The notes under the pieces were generated by a model. That model made no database searches, was not told the DNA's origin, and saw only the letters and a program-made list of their open reading frames with translations. The position numbers and the translations under genes are program-made. From Duganella sp. Root1480D1 (GTDB taxonomy: Bacteria; Pseudomonadota; Gammaproteobacteria; Burkholderiales; Burkholderiaceae_D), in the NCBI RefSeq assembly GCF_001427305.1, contig NZ_LMFZ01000048.1:1355-65354 (forward strand): DNA of 64,000 bases, given 5' to 3'. Each line of letters opens with the position of its first letter. The stretch's first letter is position 1. Below, piece by piece: positions 24,136 through 32,397 of this stretch.

Positions 24136-25416
24136 ATGCTTGCAAAGAATTTCGCGGCCGGGATCATGCTCCTTGCGAGCCAGTCGGCGCTGGCCCAGGT
24201 GCCGACTGAACAGCGCAGCAATGCGGAACTGGCCGCCGAGCTGACCGAGTTGAAGCAGGCGCTGGCCGAACAGCGCGCCTTGCTGGAAGACTTGCGGCGC
24301 CAGGTGGCGGAGGAGCGGCTGGCTTCCGCGCGCGGCACCGGCGGTGCAGGTGCCGCGGCGGGCGCTGCGCAAAGCCAGCCGCAGCCCAACGTGCCGCCGC
24401 CGGGCGGTGCGCCGCAGCCGGCACTGGCCGTGGGACAGCCGCCGAAGCGCGACAGCAAACCGCCGGAAGTGGCGCCGATCTTTGAAAACCCTGGCGTGCT
24501 GACTGCGCGCGGCAAGTTGGTTCTTGAGCCCGCTTTCCAGTTCGGCTATTCCTCCAGCAACCGCGTTGCATTGGTGGGCTATACCATCATCCCCGCCTTG
24601 CTGATCGGCCTGATCGACGTGCGCGAAGTGAAGCGCAACACCAGCACAGCCACCCTGAGCGGGCGTTATGGCGTGAGCAACCGCACCGAACTCGAGTTGC
24701 GCCTGCCCTACATTTACCGCTCCGATTCCACCGTCAGCCGCGAAGTATTCACCGGCACGGCGGTCGAAAAAGTATTTGACGTCAGCGGCCATGCCGTGGG
24801 CGACGTCGAACTCTCGCTGCGCCACCAGCTCAATGATGGCGGCGCCGACAAGCCATACTATGTGGCGGGCCTGCGTTTCAAGACGCGCACCGGGCGCGAC
24901 CCGTTTGACGTCGTGACGGACTGCGTGCGGCGCTGCATCGGCGAGAACGCGACCGGTACCGGCTTGCCGCTGGAACTGCCGACCGGTTCCGGCTTCTACG
25001 CCTTGCAGCCCAGCCTGACGTGGCTGTACCCGAGCGATCCGGCGGTCCTCTTCGGCAGCGTGAGCTACCTGCACAACTTCCAGCGCAAGAACCTGAGCCG
25101 TTTGGTGCTCGATGGCGAGCGCGAACCGCTCGGTACCGTGAAGCCGGGCGCGGTGATCGGTTTCAATTTCGGCGTTGGCCTGGCGCTGAATGAAAAAGCT
25201 TCCCTCAGCTTCGGTTACGACCATAGCTCGATCGCGCGCACGCGGCAGAATGGCGTTCCCGCACCGGGCTCGGTGCGCACGCAACTGGGCACCTTGCTGG
25301 TGGGGTTTTCCTACCGGCTGAACGCGAAACAGACGGTCAATGTTTCGGTGGGAGCCGGCTTGACGCGCGATACGCCGGACGTCTCCGTCATGCTGCGGGT
25401 ACCGACGAGCATGTAG
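24136..25416 (+). CDS. outer-membrane beta-barrel with N-terminal coiled coil, FapF-like exporter
   Basis: ATG at 24136 after AGGGAGG (an in-frame ATG at 24112 is less likely). The 426-residue protein has a signal peptide (MLAKNFAAGIMLLASQSALAQ), a coiled coil with Leu/Glu heptads (AELAAELTELKQALAEQRAL to about 70), an Ala/Gly/Pro linker (75-115), and a C-terminal barrel (130-426) of amphipathic strands (FQFGYSSSNRVAL, TELELRLPYIYR, VGFSYRLNAKQTVNVSVGAG). FapF of Pseudomonas has the same architecture: a trimeric coiled-coil plug region before a 12-strand pore. It ends the operon and is the likely secretion channel for the Gly/Ala-rich protein. Confidence 0.82.
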   Translation: MLAKNFAAGIMLLASQSALAQVPTEQRSNAELAAELTELKQALAEQRALLEDLRRQVAEERLASARGTGGAGAAAGAAQSQPQPNVPPPGGAPQPALAVGQPPKRDSKPPEVAPIFENPGVLTARGKLVLEPAFQFGYSSSNRVALVGYTIIPALLIGLIDVREVKRNTSTATLSGRYGVSNRTELELRLPYIYRSDSTVSREVFTGTAVEKVFDVSGHAVGDVELSLRHQLNDGGADKPYYVAGLRFKTRTGRDPFDVVTDCVRRCIGENATGTGLPLELPTGSGFYALQPSLTWLYPSDPAVLFGSVSYLHNFQRKNLSRLVLDGEREPLGTVKPGAVIGFNFGVGLALNEKASLSFGYDHSSIARTRQNGVPAPGSVRTQLGTLLVGFSYRLNAKQTVNVSVGAGLTRDTPDVSVMLRVPTSM

Positions 25417-25467
25417 TTGCCGTTTACGCTAATCTAGCGTTTTGGCAACTAACAAGAGGGAGATCGC

Positions 25468-26403
25468 ATGATCCTGAAAAAGCTCGCCGTACCGTTTGCA
25501 ATCGCCGCCATTGCAGGCGCCGCACAAGCCGCAGCGCCGATGGCGAAAACCCAAGCTGGCTTCTACCGCATGAATGTGGGCGACTTCGAGGTGACCGTGC
25601 TGAACGACGGCACAATTGACCTGCCGATGGATCAGCTGCTGCACCAGAAGCCTGAGAAAACCAACAAGGCACTGGAGCATAATTTCCTGAAGACGCCGGT
25701 GGAAACCTCGGTCAACGCCTTCCTGGTCAACACTGGTTCGAAACTGGTGCTGATCGATACCGGCGCCGGCGGCCTGTTCGGCCCAACCCTGGGCAATATC
25801 CTGACCAGCCTGAAAGCGGCCGGCTACCAGCCAGAGCAGGTTGACGAGATCTACATCACCCACTTGCACGGCGACCACGTCGGCGGCCTGGGTGCGCAGG
25901 ATAAGCCAGCCTTCCCGAACGCTGTGGTGCGCATGGACAAGCGTGATGCGGATTTCTTCCTGAGCAAAGCGAACCTGGATAAGGCCAGCGCTGAAGCGAA
26001 GGGCAATTTCCAGGGGCCGATCAGTGCGGTGTCCGGTTATGCAGGCAAGGTCAAGCCATTTGAAGGCAATACCGAACTGGTGCCAGGCGTGCGGTCGACT
26101 TCCAGCTATGGCCATACGCCGGGCCACACTACGTATGTGGTGGAGAGCAAAGGGCAGAAGCTGGTGCTGATTGGCGACTTGATGCACAACGCGGCGGTGC
26201 AATTCCCTGATCCGGGTGTGACGATCCAGTTTGACAGCGATTCGAAGGCAGCGTTGGCCCAGCGCAAGGCGGCGTTTGCGGAAGCCGCGAAGCAGGGCTA
26301 TTGGATGGGGGCGGCGCACTTGCCGTTCCCGGGCGTGGGGCATTTGCGGGCGGAAGGGAAGGGGTATCGGTTCTTTCCTGTGAACTATTCTGCGAACCGT
26401 TAA
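25468..26403 (+). CDS. exported MBL-fold metallo-hydrolase (methyl-parathion-hydrolase-like)
   Basis: The 311-residue precursor has a signal peptide (AVPFAIAAIAGAAQAAA) and the MBL fold with THLHGDH (H132, H134, D136, H137), GHTPGH (H220) and later LIGDLMH and AAHLPFPG ligands for a di-metal site. The N-terminal GFYRMNVGDFEVTVLNDG start is typical of the methyl parathion hydrolase / quorum-quenching lactonase-like group in the periplasm. It is not a beta-lactamase. An AGAGGGAGA site precedes the ATG. A repeat hairpin follows the stop. Confidence 0.87.
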   Translation: MILKKLAVPFAIAAIAGAAQAAAPMAKTQAGFYRMNVGDFEVTVLNDGTIDLPMDQLLHQKPEKTNKALEHNFLKTPVETSVNAFLVNTGSKLVLIDTGAGGLFGPTLGNILTSLKAAGYQPEQVDEIYITHLHGDHVGGLGAQDKPAFPNAVVRMDKRDADFFLSKANLDKASAEAKGNFQGPISAVSGYAGKVKPFEGNTELVPGVRSTSSYGHTPGHTTYVVESKGQKLVLIGDLMHNAAVQFPDPGVTIQFDSDSKAALAQRKAAFAEAAKQGYWMGAAHLPFPGVGHLRAEGKGYRFFPVNYSANR

Positions 26404-26449
26404 ACCGGTAAACCGGTAAACCGGTGTCTGACCCGCAGGGTCAGACACC
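26402..26449. repeat. three 8-bp tandem repeats running into a 12-bp-arm REP-like hairpin
   Basis: AAACCGGT occurs three times in a row (26402-26425). Its last GGT begins a perfect inverted repeat: GGTGTCTGACCC (26423-26434), spacer GCA, exact complement (26438-26449). It sits between two convergent genes and could terminate transcription from both sides; from memory such GTGTCTGACCC hairpins are dispersed in Oxalobacteraceae genomes. Confidence 0.7.
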
Positions 26450-26473
26450 TGGCCGTCCGGCTGGGATGCCGGT

Positions 26474-27529
26474 TTAGGCGAGCGCTGGATAGTCGGTATA
26501 TCCTTCGGCCGACGGCGCATAGAACAACTCCGGTCGCTGCGCATTCAATGCCGCGCCAGTCTGCAGGCGGCGCGGCAGATCTGGATTGGCAATGAAGTCC
26601 TTGCCCCAGGCAATCGCATCCGCACGTCCTTCGGCCAAGGCCGCTTGCGCGCCCGCCACATCAAACTTCTCGTTGGCGATATAGACCCCGCCGAATTCGC
26701 GCTTCAGCAACGGGCCTAGCGAGTCATCGCCAACGGCTTCGCGGGCTGCGATGAAGGCAATGCCACGCTTGCCCAGTTCGCGCGCTACATAGCCGAAGGT
26801 TTCCGCGGGCGCCGAATCGCCCATGTCGTGCGCATCGCGGCGCGGCGCCAGGTGCATGCCAACGCGATCGGCACCCCAGACGCCAATCACGGCATCGGTC
26901 ACTTCCAGCATCAGGCGGGCACGGTTTTCAATGCTGCCGCCGTATTGGTCATTGCGCTGGTTGGTCGAATCCTGCAGGAACTGGTCGAGCAGGTAGCCAT
27001 TGGCGCCGTGGATTTCCACGCCATCGAAGCCCGCTTTCCTGGCGTTTTCGGCGCCCTTGCGATAAGCCTCGACCACGCCGGCGATTTCGGCGGTATCCAG
27101 TGCGCGCGGCACCGCGTATGGGCGTGGAGGGCGCAGCAGGCTGACATTGCCCTTGGCTGCAATTGCGCTTGGCGCCACCGGAGCCTGGCCGTCCAGCAGG
27201 CTAGGGTCGGAAATACGGCCCACGTGCCACAGTTGCAGCACGATCTTGCCGCCCTTGGCGTGCACCGCTTCGGTAACCAGCTTCCAGCCTTCAACCTGTT
27301 CGTCGGACCAGATGCCAGGGGTATTTTCATAGCCCACGCCCTCAGGAGTAACGGAAGTCGCTTCGCTGATGATCAGGCCAGCGGTGGCGCGCTGCGCGTA
27401 GTACTCGGCCATCAAGGCATTCGGCACGCGCTTGCCGCCAACGGCGCGCGAACGGGTGAGGGGCGCCATGATGACGCGGTTTTTCAGGGTCAGGGCGCCG
27501 ATGGTGATGGAGTCGAACAGGGTGCTCAT
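26474..27529 (-). CDS. nemA: alkene reductase, old yellow enzyme family (NemA-like)
   Basis: The 351-residue TIM-barrel flavoenzyme starts LFDSITIGALTLKNRVIMAPLTRSRA and has the HGANGYLLDQF catalytic/FMN segment, QLWHVGRISDP and NQRNDQYGGSIENRARL typical of the NemA/XenA class. It reduces electrophilic alkenes and nitro compounds with NAD(P)H. It overlaps the upstream ArsR gene by 4 bases (ATGA), so the repressor controls it directly, much as NemR controls nemA in E. coli although the repressor family differs. Confidence 0.95.
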   Translation of the reverse strand: MSTLFDSITIGALTLKNRVIMAPLTRSRAVGGKRVPNALMAEYYAQRATAGLIISEATSVTPEGVGYENTPGIWSDEQVEGWKLVTEAVHAKGGKIVLQLWHVGRISDPSLLDGQAPVAPSAIAAKGNVSLLRPPRPYAVPRALDTAEIAGVVEAYRKGAENARKAGFDGVEIHGANGYLLDQFLQDSTNQRNDQYGGSIENRARLMLEVTDAVIGVWGADRVGMHLAPRRDAHDMGDSAPAETFGYVARELGKRGIAFIAAREAVGDDSLGPLLKREFGGVYIANEKFDVAGAQAALAEGRADAIAWGKDFIANPDLPRRLQTGAALNAQRPELFYAPSAEGYTDYPALA

Positions 27530-27834
27530 AAGGTATTCCTCTCATGCTCAATAAATTGCAGGATGACCTCCTCATTGCGCTTGAAGAAATTCCACTGGCC
27601 GATCCGCTGCACCGTTACCAGTCCCGCTTTTTGCAGGATGGTGAGGTGGCCGGAGACGGTCGATTGCGACAAGCCGGTCTGCTTGTCGATCATGCCGGCG
27701 CAGACGCCCAGGGACAGCGGCGCGACCTGTTCGCTGAACCAGGCGTCCGGCTCTTTCAGCCAGGACAGGATCTGGCGCCGGACCGGATTGGCCAGGGCCT
27801 TGTGGATTGCATCAATGTCAATTGAGTTGGTCAT
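27526..27834 (-). CDS. ArsR-type winged-helix repressor of the nemA operon
   Basis: Start ATG at 27834, 102 residues: IDIDAIHKALANPVRRQILSWL is the ArsR opening, LSQSTVSGHLTILQKAGLV the recognition helix and FFKRNEEVILQFIEHE the dimer helix. Cysteines are few (one in LGVCAGM), so it is more likely to sense an electrophile or small molecule than a metal. Two palindromic operators lie just upstream of its start (27848-27885), supporting autoregulation of the ArsR-nemA operon. Confidence 0.9.
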   Translation of the reverse strand: MTNSIDIDAIHKALANPVRRQILSWLKEPDAWFSEQVAPLSLGVCAGMIDKQTGLSQSTVSGHLTILQKAGLVTVQRIGQWNFFKRNEEVILQFIEHERNTL

Positions 27835-27847
27835 ATTTCGGTGTTTC

Positions 27848-27885
27848 ACGATAAGTATATCGGAAAATACCGATACATATATCGG
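27848..27885. promoter_or_regulatory. two tandem operators for the ArsR repressor
   Basis: (A)CGATA-AGTA-TATCGG (27848-27863) and CCGATA-CATA-TATCGG (27870-27885) are two 16-bp palindromes with centres 22 bases apart, that is two turns of DNA on the same face. They begin 14 bases upstream of the ArsR ATG on the minus strand and would cover its promoter. Confidence 0.7.
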
Positions 27886-27914
27886 AGCATGGCGATGAAA
27901 TTCAAGACTTGTTT

Positions 27915-28274
27915 TTATGCTAAGTGGTAAAGCACCAGCGCTACGACGGCCGGCACGGTCTGCACGAAGATGATGCGCTTGCTCACGGTCAGGCCGCCCC
28001 AGATGCCGGCGACGGCAATGCACAGCAGGCCATAAGTAATGAAGGCGGAACGCACCGCCGGTTCACCATGTAACAAGCCGACAGCCAATGCCGCCACCAG
28101 GAAGCCGTTATAGCAGCCCTGGTTCGACATGGCCGGCTTGACGATGGCCGCCTTTTCCGCAGACAGTCCGAACACGCGGCGGCCGCGGGTATCGAAGAAG
28201 ACGGTTTCCAGCAGGACGATATAAACGTGGATCAGCAGGACGATGGCGACGGCGATCTGCGCGAACAGCAGCAT
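27915..28274 (-). CDS. DUF1304 membrane protein
   Basis: The 119-residue protein has four predicted helices and the conserved DUF1304 features: HVYIVLLETVFF with a buried His/Glu, then NQGCYNGFLVAALA and a GIWGGLTVSKRIIFVQTVPA ending. Function of the family is unknown; it is often near drug-resistance or redox genes. It is transcribed away from the guanidine riboswitch-gdx unit and towards the ArsR-nemA operon, which has its own operators. Confidence 0.85.
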   Translation of the reverse strand: MLLFAQIAVAIVLLIHVYIVLLETVFFDTRGRRVFGLSAEKAAIVKPAMSNQGCYNGFLVAALAVGLLHGEPAVRSAFITYGLLCIAVAGIWGGLTVSKRIIFVQTVPAVVALVLYHLA

Positions 28275-28321
28275 TGGGGAGCTCCCTGAAAGTTATGGAC
28301 CCCAATGATATACTGTCGGCC

Positions 28322-28380
28322 TTCTCCTGCGGGGACGACCTCGCCGCAAGACCAGGGAGCCAGGCGGGGACGACCCCGTC
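28322..28380 (+). promoter_or_regulatory. guanidine-II (mini-ykkC) riboswitch
   Basis: Two short hairpins each present an ACGA loop closed by GG/CC pairs: GGACGACC (ACGA at 28335-28338) and GGGACGACCC (ACGA at 28370-28373), 35 bases apart. This is the hallmark of the mini-ykkC motif, which binds guanidinium and frees the ribosome site. Here the second hairpin ends 8-10 bases before the GGGAGAG site of an SMR exporter, the standard target. Confidence 0.88.
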
Positions 28381-28398
28381 ATGACTTGGGAGAGCATC

Positions 28399-28719
28399 AT
28401 GCATTGGATCGTCCTGTTACTCGCTGGCCTGCTGGAAGTAGTGTGGGCTGTCGGACTCAAATACACCGAAGGTTTCACCAAACTGCTGCCAAGCGCCGTC
28501 ACGCTGGCCGCCATGGCCGGCAGCGTCATCCTGCTTGGGCTGGCGCTGCGCGCACTGCCGCTGGGAACCGCTTACGCCATCTGGACCGGCATCGGTACCG
28601 TGGGCACTGTCATCTGGGGCATCATGATGCTGAACGAGCCGGCCAGCGTGGCGCGCCTGGTGTGCATCGCCATGATCGTGCTTGGCATCGCCGGCCTGAA
28701 AATCCTCTCGCCGCACTAA
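28399..28719 (+). CDS. gdx: guanidinium exporter Gdx (SugE, SMR family)
   Basis: Start ATG at 28399 chosen for its GGGAGAG site; 106 residues with four membrane helices. HWIVLLLAGLLEVVWAVGLKYTEGFT has the membrane-embedded Glu and the WAVGLKYT(D/E)GFT signature that separates Gdx/SugE from EmrE. With the upstream guanidine-II riboswitch it forms a self-contained guanidinium detoxification unit in the inner membrane. The 3' end overlaps the convergent substrate-binding protein gene by 4 bases. Confidence 0.95.
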   Translation: MHWIVLLLAGLLEVVWAVGLKYTEGFTKLLPSAVTLAAMAGSVILLGLALRALPLGTAYAIWTGIGTVGTVIWGIMMLNEPASVARLVCIAMIVLGIAGLKILSPH

Positions 28720-29522
28720 TCGCTGCGCGGGCCGACGCCCGATTCGCCCGACCAGCGTGCGTAGATACGCGCCAGTTCGCCGCTATCGCTCAGCTTCCGG
28801 ACCGCAGCGGCCAGCAACGGCGCTGCCTGCGGCGGCGCCTTCTTGCTCACCCACAGGAACATCGAGTCTTCTTGCAGGATGGCGGGCACCAGCTTGACCT
28901 TGCCTTGCAGTTTTTGTTCGCGGATCAGCCAGTGCAGGGTCAACTCGTTCATATAGAAATAGCGCCCATGGCCGGCCAGGATTTTCCGCAGGTTGGTGAC
29001 GTTGCTGCCGGTGCTGTCATCGACTGTAATGCCGCGTGCGCGCAACTGGTCGATATAGGCGGCGCCGCGGGAGGTTGTGACAAGGGCGTTGAGGCGAGCC
29101 AGGTCGTCCAGCGAATTGATTTCAGCGGTATCGTCGGCGGCCGCCGCCAGGCGTTGGCGCGAGATGTACAAAGGCTGGGGAATGGCGATGGCAATATGGC
29201 GGCGCAATGGCGTCGAAACCAGGGCGCAGGCAATATCGGCGTTGCCAAGGCGTAGATTCTGTTCGATTACCAGCGCCGAGCGGATGTCGTCCAGGCCCGT
29301 GAAGCGAATCCGCGGTTCGATGCGGGAGATGGCTGCAAGAATGTCGGGGCAGACCCCAGTGGATGCGCTGCCGTCTTGCTGGATCCATTTCGGCGGAAGG
29401 CTTTCCTGGCCGGTGACGCGCAATACAAGGTCGGCGGCACCCGCCATAAACGGCAGTGCCGCAAGCAGCAACGCGCTCGCTGCGCGCATCGGGTCAAGCG
29501 CGGCAAGTGGGAATATTTTCAT
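28716..29522 (-). CDS. periplasmic solute-binding protein family 3 (amino-acid type), orphan
   Basis: The 268-residue precursor has an export signal (ASALLLAALPFMAGAADL) and a two-lobed SBP_bac_3 fold (VCPDILAAISRIEP, LRLGNADIACALVST, SRGAAYIDQLRARGI, ELARIYARWSG). No permease or ATPase gene is adjacent, and such stand-alone proteins in this family are common in Massilia-type genomes, possibly as sensors or uptake aids. The first in-frame start at 29522 is used; an internal Met at residue 12 is possible. Confidence 0.82.
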   Translation of the reverse strand: MKIFPLAALDPMRAASALLLAALPFMAGAADLVLRVTGQESLPPKWIQQDGSASTGVCPDILAAISRIEPRIRFTGLDDIRSALVIEQNLRLGNADIACALVSTPLRRHIAIAIPQPLYISRQRLAAAADDTAEINSLDDLARLNALVTTSRGAAYIDQLRARGITVDDSTGSNVTNLRKILAGHGRYFYMNELTLHWLIREQKLQGKVKLVPAILQEDSMFLWVSKKAPPQAAPLLAAAVRKLSDSGELARIYARWSGESGVGPRSD

Positions 29523-29562
29523 ATTGTTTACCCCCTTACCGCGATTTTAGAACTAATGGCTA

Positions 29563-30525
29563 TCAGACGAAAGAGTCACTCACTTTGGCGAGGTAGAACC
29601 ATTCGGCATTCGGTTTTGCATTGACGTCGGGGAACAACATATAAGCGTCGAACGGCGCCAGCACGGCACTGCCATCGGCGCGGCGGCCGATCTCGTCGCC
29701 GACCGACAGTCGGTCGAAGCTGGACCAGGTGCGGCTGAAAGCATCGGCGGGATCCAGTTTGTCGTGCACTTCGATCATCGACAGGTATTCCATGTCTTCC
29801 AGCGCGATTGGCTGCGGCTTGGGCGCGTCGATCAGGCCGAAATGGGCCAGTACGTTCATGATGGCGCGGTAGGCCACGTCAGGCGCATTCGGGTCGAAGT
29901 GCTGGCCGCATTCCAGGGTCAGGGCCATGCCGCCGGTGCTGCGCATGTATTCGGTAGTGCCGACGCCATATTTCAGGACGGTCTGCACTTCGCTGTGGTT
30001 GCGCAGGCGGCGCTGTACGCCGGCGCCATAGGTGGCCATCCAGCCGTCGACGAAGCGCTTGACGCCGAGGATGCGCGCCATGGCGCGTTCTTCCGCTTCG
30101 TGCTTGAAGGGTTGCAAGGTGCCGTCGTTATTGCGCGGACCCACCATGACGAAAGGCTGGCTCTGGGCGTTGAAGGAATGCAGGTCCAGCAGGATTTCAT
30201 GCTGGCCGAGCAGGGGGCACAGCCAGTTGGCGATGTGGTCCTCGAAGTCTTGCGGGGTGTCGGTTGGGAACAGGTTGCGGTTCAGGTTACGATCGCCGGA
30301 GCGCTCGCCTTTCTGGTATGCCAGCGGATTGGTGATCGGCACGAAGGTCACGCTGCCATTCAGGATGTGCAGCTCGCCTTTGTCCAGTTGCTCCATGACG
30401 CGCAGGATGCCTTTGGTGCCGCAGGTTTCGTTGCCGTGCACGGCGCCAGTGATGATCAGGCGGCGGCCCTTGGCCTGGCCGGTGTAATTGACAGATTTGA
30501 AATGCATTTTGCTGGCGTCGGTCAT
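29563..30525 (-). CDS. succinylglutamate desuccinylase/aspartoacylase family (M14) enzyme
   Basis: Start ATG at 30525 with AGGGAA. The 320-residue protein has the zinc motif AVHGNETCG (His and Glu), later LLDLHSFNAQ (second His) and LECGQHF with a catalytic Glu, as in AstE/ASPA members. The C-terminal beta domain (from about 225) is present. It should remove an acyl group from an amino acid derivative in the cytoplasm. No ast operon is nearby, so the exact substrate is open. Confidence 0.88.
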   Translation of the reverse strand: MTDASKMHFKSVNYTGQAKGRRLIITGAVHGNETCGTKGILRVMEQLDKGELHILNGSVTFVPITNPLAYQKGERSGDRNLNRNLFPTDTPQDFEDHIANWLCPLLGQHEILLDLHSFNAQSQPFVMVGPRNNDGTLQPFKHEAEERAMARILGVKRFVDGWMATYGAGVQRRLRNHSEVQTVLKYGVGTTEYMRSTGGMALTLECGQHFDPNAPDVAYRAIMNVLAHFGLIDAPKPQPIALEDMEYLSMIEVHDKLDPADAFSRTWSSFDRLSVGDEIGRRADGSAVLAPFDAYMLFPDVNAKPNAEWFYLAKVSDSFV

Positions 30526-30581
30526 GCTGTTCCCTGGTGGCGAATAAGTGGCCAATATTCTAGCGCAGGTACAATGCGCGC

Positions 30582-31736
30582 ATGAATCGATCTTCCCGCG
30601 TCCATGGCCTGGATACTTTGCGCGCGCTGGCCATCATGCTGGTGTTTGCCAACCATTACATGTCCTTCGTCAGCCACCAACCGACCTTTGGCTGGTTCAG
30701 CGAAATCGGCTGGGCCGGCGTGGATTTGTTCTTTGCGCTTTCCGGTTACCTGATTGGTAACCAGGTGTTTTCCGCCTTGCGCGGGCCTGGCCTATCGCTG
30801 CCGAATTTTTATGCGCGCCGCTTGCTGCGGACCGTGCCGGCTTACCTGGCGGTGCTGGCTCTGTATGCGTACTGGCCGTATTGGGCGGGCAATTCGCCGC
30901 ATGCGCCGTGGTGGAAGTACCTGACCTTCACCCTGAATATCAATCTCAAGCCGGGGACCCTGTTCTCGCACGCATGGTCGCTGTGCGTGGAGGAGCAGTT
31001 CTACCTGCTGTTGCCGCCGATCGCGCTGGCCATCGCTGCGGTCACACGGGCGGGATCCTCCCGCGCCCTTGCGCTGGCGCTGGGATGGGCGGCGCTGGTT
31101 TCCGCTATCGCGGCGGGGATGTGGCTGCGCGATGGCTGGTGGCAGCCGGCCATGGATCTTGGCGAGCGCGGAAGCCGCAGTTACTACACCCTTATCTACT
31201 ACTCCACGCTGTCGCGCTTCGACGAATTGCTGGCAGGCGTCGCCCTGGCCATGCTGCGCAACTTCCATCCAACGCTATGGCAGCGCCTGACCCGGCATGG
31301 GAACTGGATGCTGGCTGCCGGTTCGGCATTGACGGCTCTGGCTTTCTGGCTGTTCCTCGAACACCACTTTAGCTGGGGCATGTCGGTCTTCGGCTACCCA
31401 TTGCTGGGCGTAGCCTTTGCCACCTTGCTGCTGGCCGCCCTCAGCGAAGGCTCGCTGCTGCACCGCACCCGCATTCCCGGCATGGGCGCGATTGCCCTCT
31501 GGTCTTATTCGATCTACCTGACGCACAAGCAGCTATGCGTCCTGCTGGCCGACCATTGGGAGCCGGTCGACCTGGACTCGATCGCCATCATGATCGCGGC
31601 CAGCATTTTTGCCGGATGGCTGCTATATTTTGCGGTCGAAGCGCCGTTCATGAGCCTCCGCGAGCGCTTCATTCCGAACAACCTCAAACGGAGATCGAAT
31701 GAAGCAACTGTTGGCAGCGTCCCTGTTACTCCTTAG
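30582..31736 (+). CDS. acyltransferase family 3 (OafA/YrhL type) membrane protein
   Basis: The 384-residue polytopic protein starts RVHGLDTLRALAIMLVFANHY, the family 3 opening with catalytic His/Arg, followed by GVDLFFALSGYLIG and FYARRLLRTVPAYLA; HAWSLCVEEQFYLLLP is the third signature. About ten helices. It transfers acetyl or another acyl group to an envelope sugar or lipid. The last 38 bases overlap the start of the next gene, which has its own GGAG site. Confidence 0.92.
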   Translation: MNRSSRVHGLDTLRALAIMLVFANHYMSFVSHQPTFGWFSEIGWAGVDLFFALSGYLIGNQVFSALRGPGLSLPNFYARRLLRTVPAYLAVLALYAYWPYWAGNSPHAPWWKYLTFTLNINLKPGTLFSHAWSLCVEEQFYLLLPPIALAIAAVTRAGSSRALALALGWAALVSAIAAGMWLRDGWWQPAMDLGERGSRSYYTLIYYSTLSRFDELLAGVALAMLRNFHPTLWQRLTRHGNWMLAAGSALTALAFWLFLEHHFSWGMSVFGYPLLGVAFATLLLAALSEGSLLHRTRIPGMGAIALWSYSIYLTHKQLCVLLADHWEPVDLDSIAIMIAASIFAGWLLYFAVEAPFMSLRERFIPNNLKRRSNEATVGSVPVTP

Positions 31737-32397
31737 CGCGCAAGCATTCGCACAGCCCGCCGCCGGACCTTTCGCGCGGATGGTCGTGATCCAGCCGAAG
31801 CCAGGCCAAAGCACAGCCTTCGAGCAAGGCTACCAGCGCCACCTCGAGTGGCACAAGGGCGCCAACGATCGCTGGACCTGGCATGGCTGGTCTTTCGTGC
31901 TGGGCGAGCGGCTTGGCATGTTCATGGATGGCACGTTCGGTCATGCGGCAGCCAACTTCGACGCCGCAGTGCAGCCGACAGGCGATGCGGCCGATAACGC
32001 AGCGAATGTCGTGCCCCATGCCGACTTCCTGAGTCACGGCGTGTTCCGCCGGCTGGATGCGGCCAGCGTTGGGCAGCCGCTGCCGGATGCGTCGCCGTTC
32101 CTGGCGATGGCGACGTACACCGTCGCACCCGGCGAGGAGACGGCTTTCGAACGCCAATTGGCGGCGGGAGCCACAGCGCCTGCCAACACCGGCCGCGCGG
32201 CGCCCCGGTTCACCTGGTATCGCTTGCAGATCGGTGGCGCCGGCGGCCAGTATGTGCTGATGCGCGCCGTGCCGAGTTTTGGCGCAGCGTCGGACTTGCC
32301 GGAAGTATTGCCGCCGGGGGCGAGGGCGCTGGTACGTGGCGTGCGCACCGAACTGCTGCGCTACCGCGCCGATATGAGCTACATCCCCAAGGACTAG
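31699..32397 (+). CDS. exported two-domain dimeric alpha/beta-barrel-like protein
   Basis: ATG at 31699 inside the end of the acyltransferase gene, with GGAG. The 232-residue precursor has a signal peptide (KQLLAASLLLLSAQAFAQ). Two halves look alike: VVIQPKPGQSTAFEQGY...RWTWHGWSFVLG (about 29-75) and ATYTVAPGEETAFERQL...RFTWYRLQIGG (about 136-185), suggesting an internal duplication of an ABM-type fold. No catalytic residues are evident. It overlaps the next, convergent gene by 4 bases. Confidence 0.75.
   Translation: MKQLLAASLLLLSAQAFAQPAAGPFARMVVIQPKPGQSTAFEQGYQRHLEWHKGANDRWTWHGWSFVLGERLGMFMDGTFGHAAANFDAAVQPTGDAADNAANVVPHADFLSHGVFRRLDAASVGQPLPDASPFLAMATYTVAPGEETAFERQLAAGATAPANTGRAAPRFTWYRLQIGGAGGQYVLMRAVPSFGAASDLPEVLPPGARALVRGVRTELLRYRADMSYIPKD

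Noticed and set aside
25468..26403. MBL-fold protein as another beta-lactamase
   Set aside because: It has THLHGDH and a GHTPGH pattern with the methyl-parathion-hydrolase/lactonase-type N-terminus, and lacks the B1-B3 lactamase-specific context.
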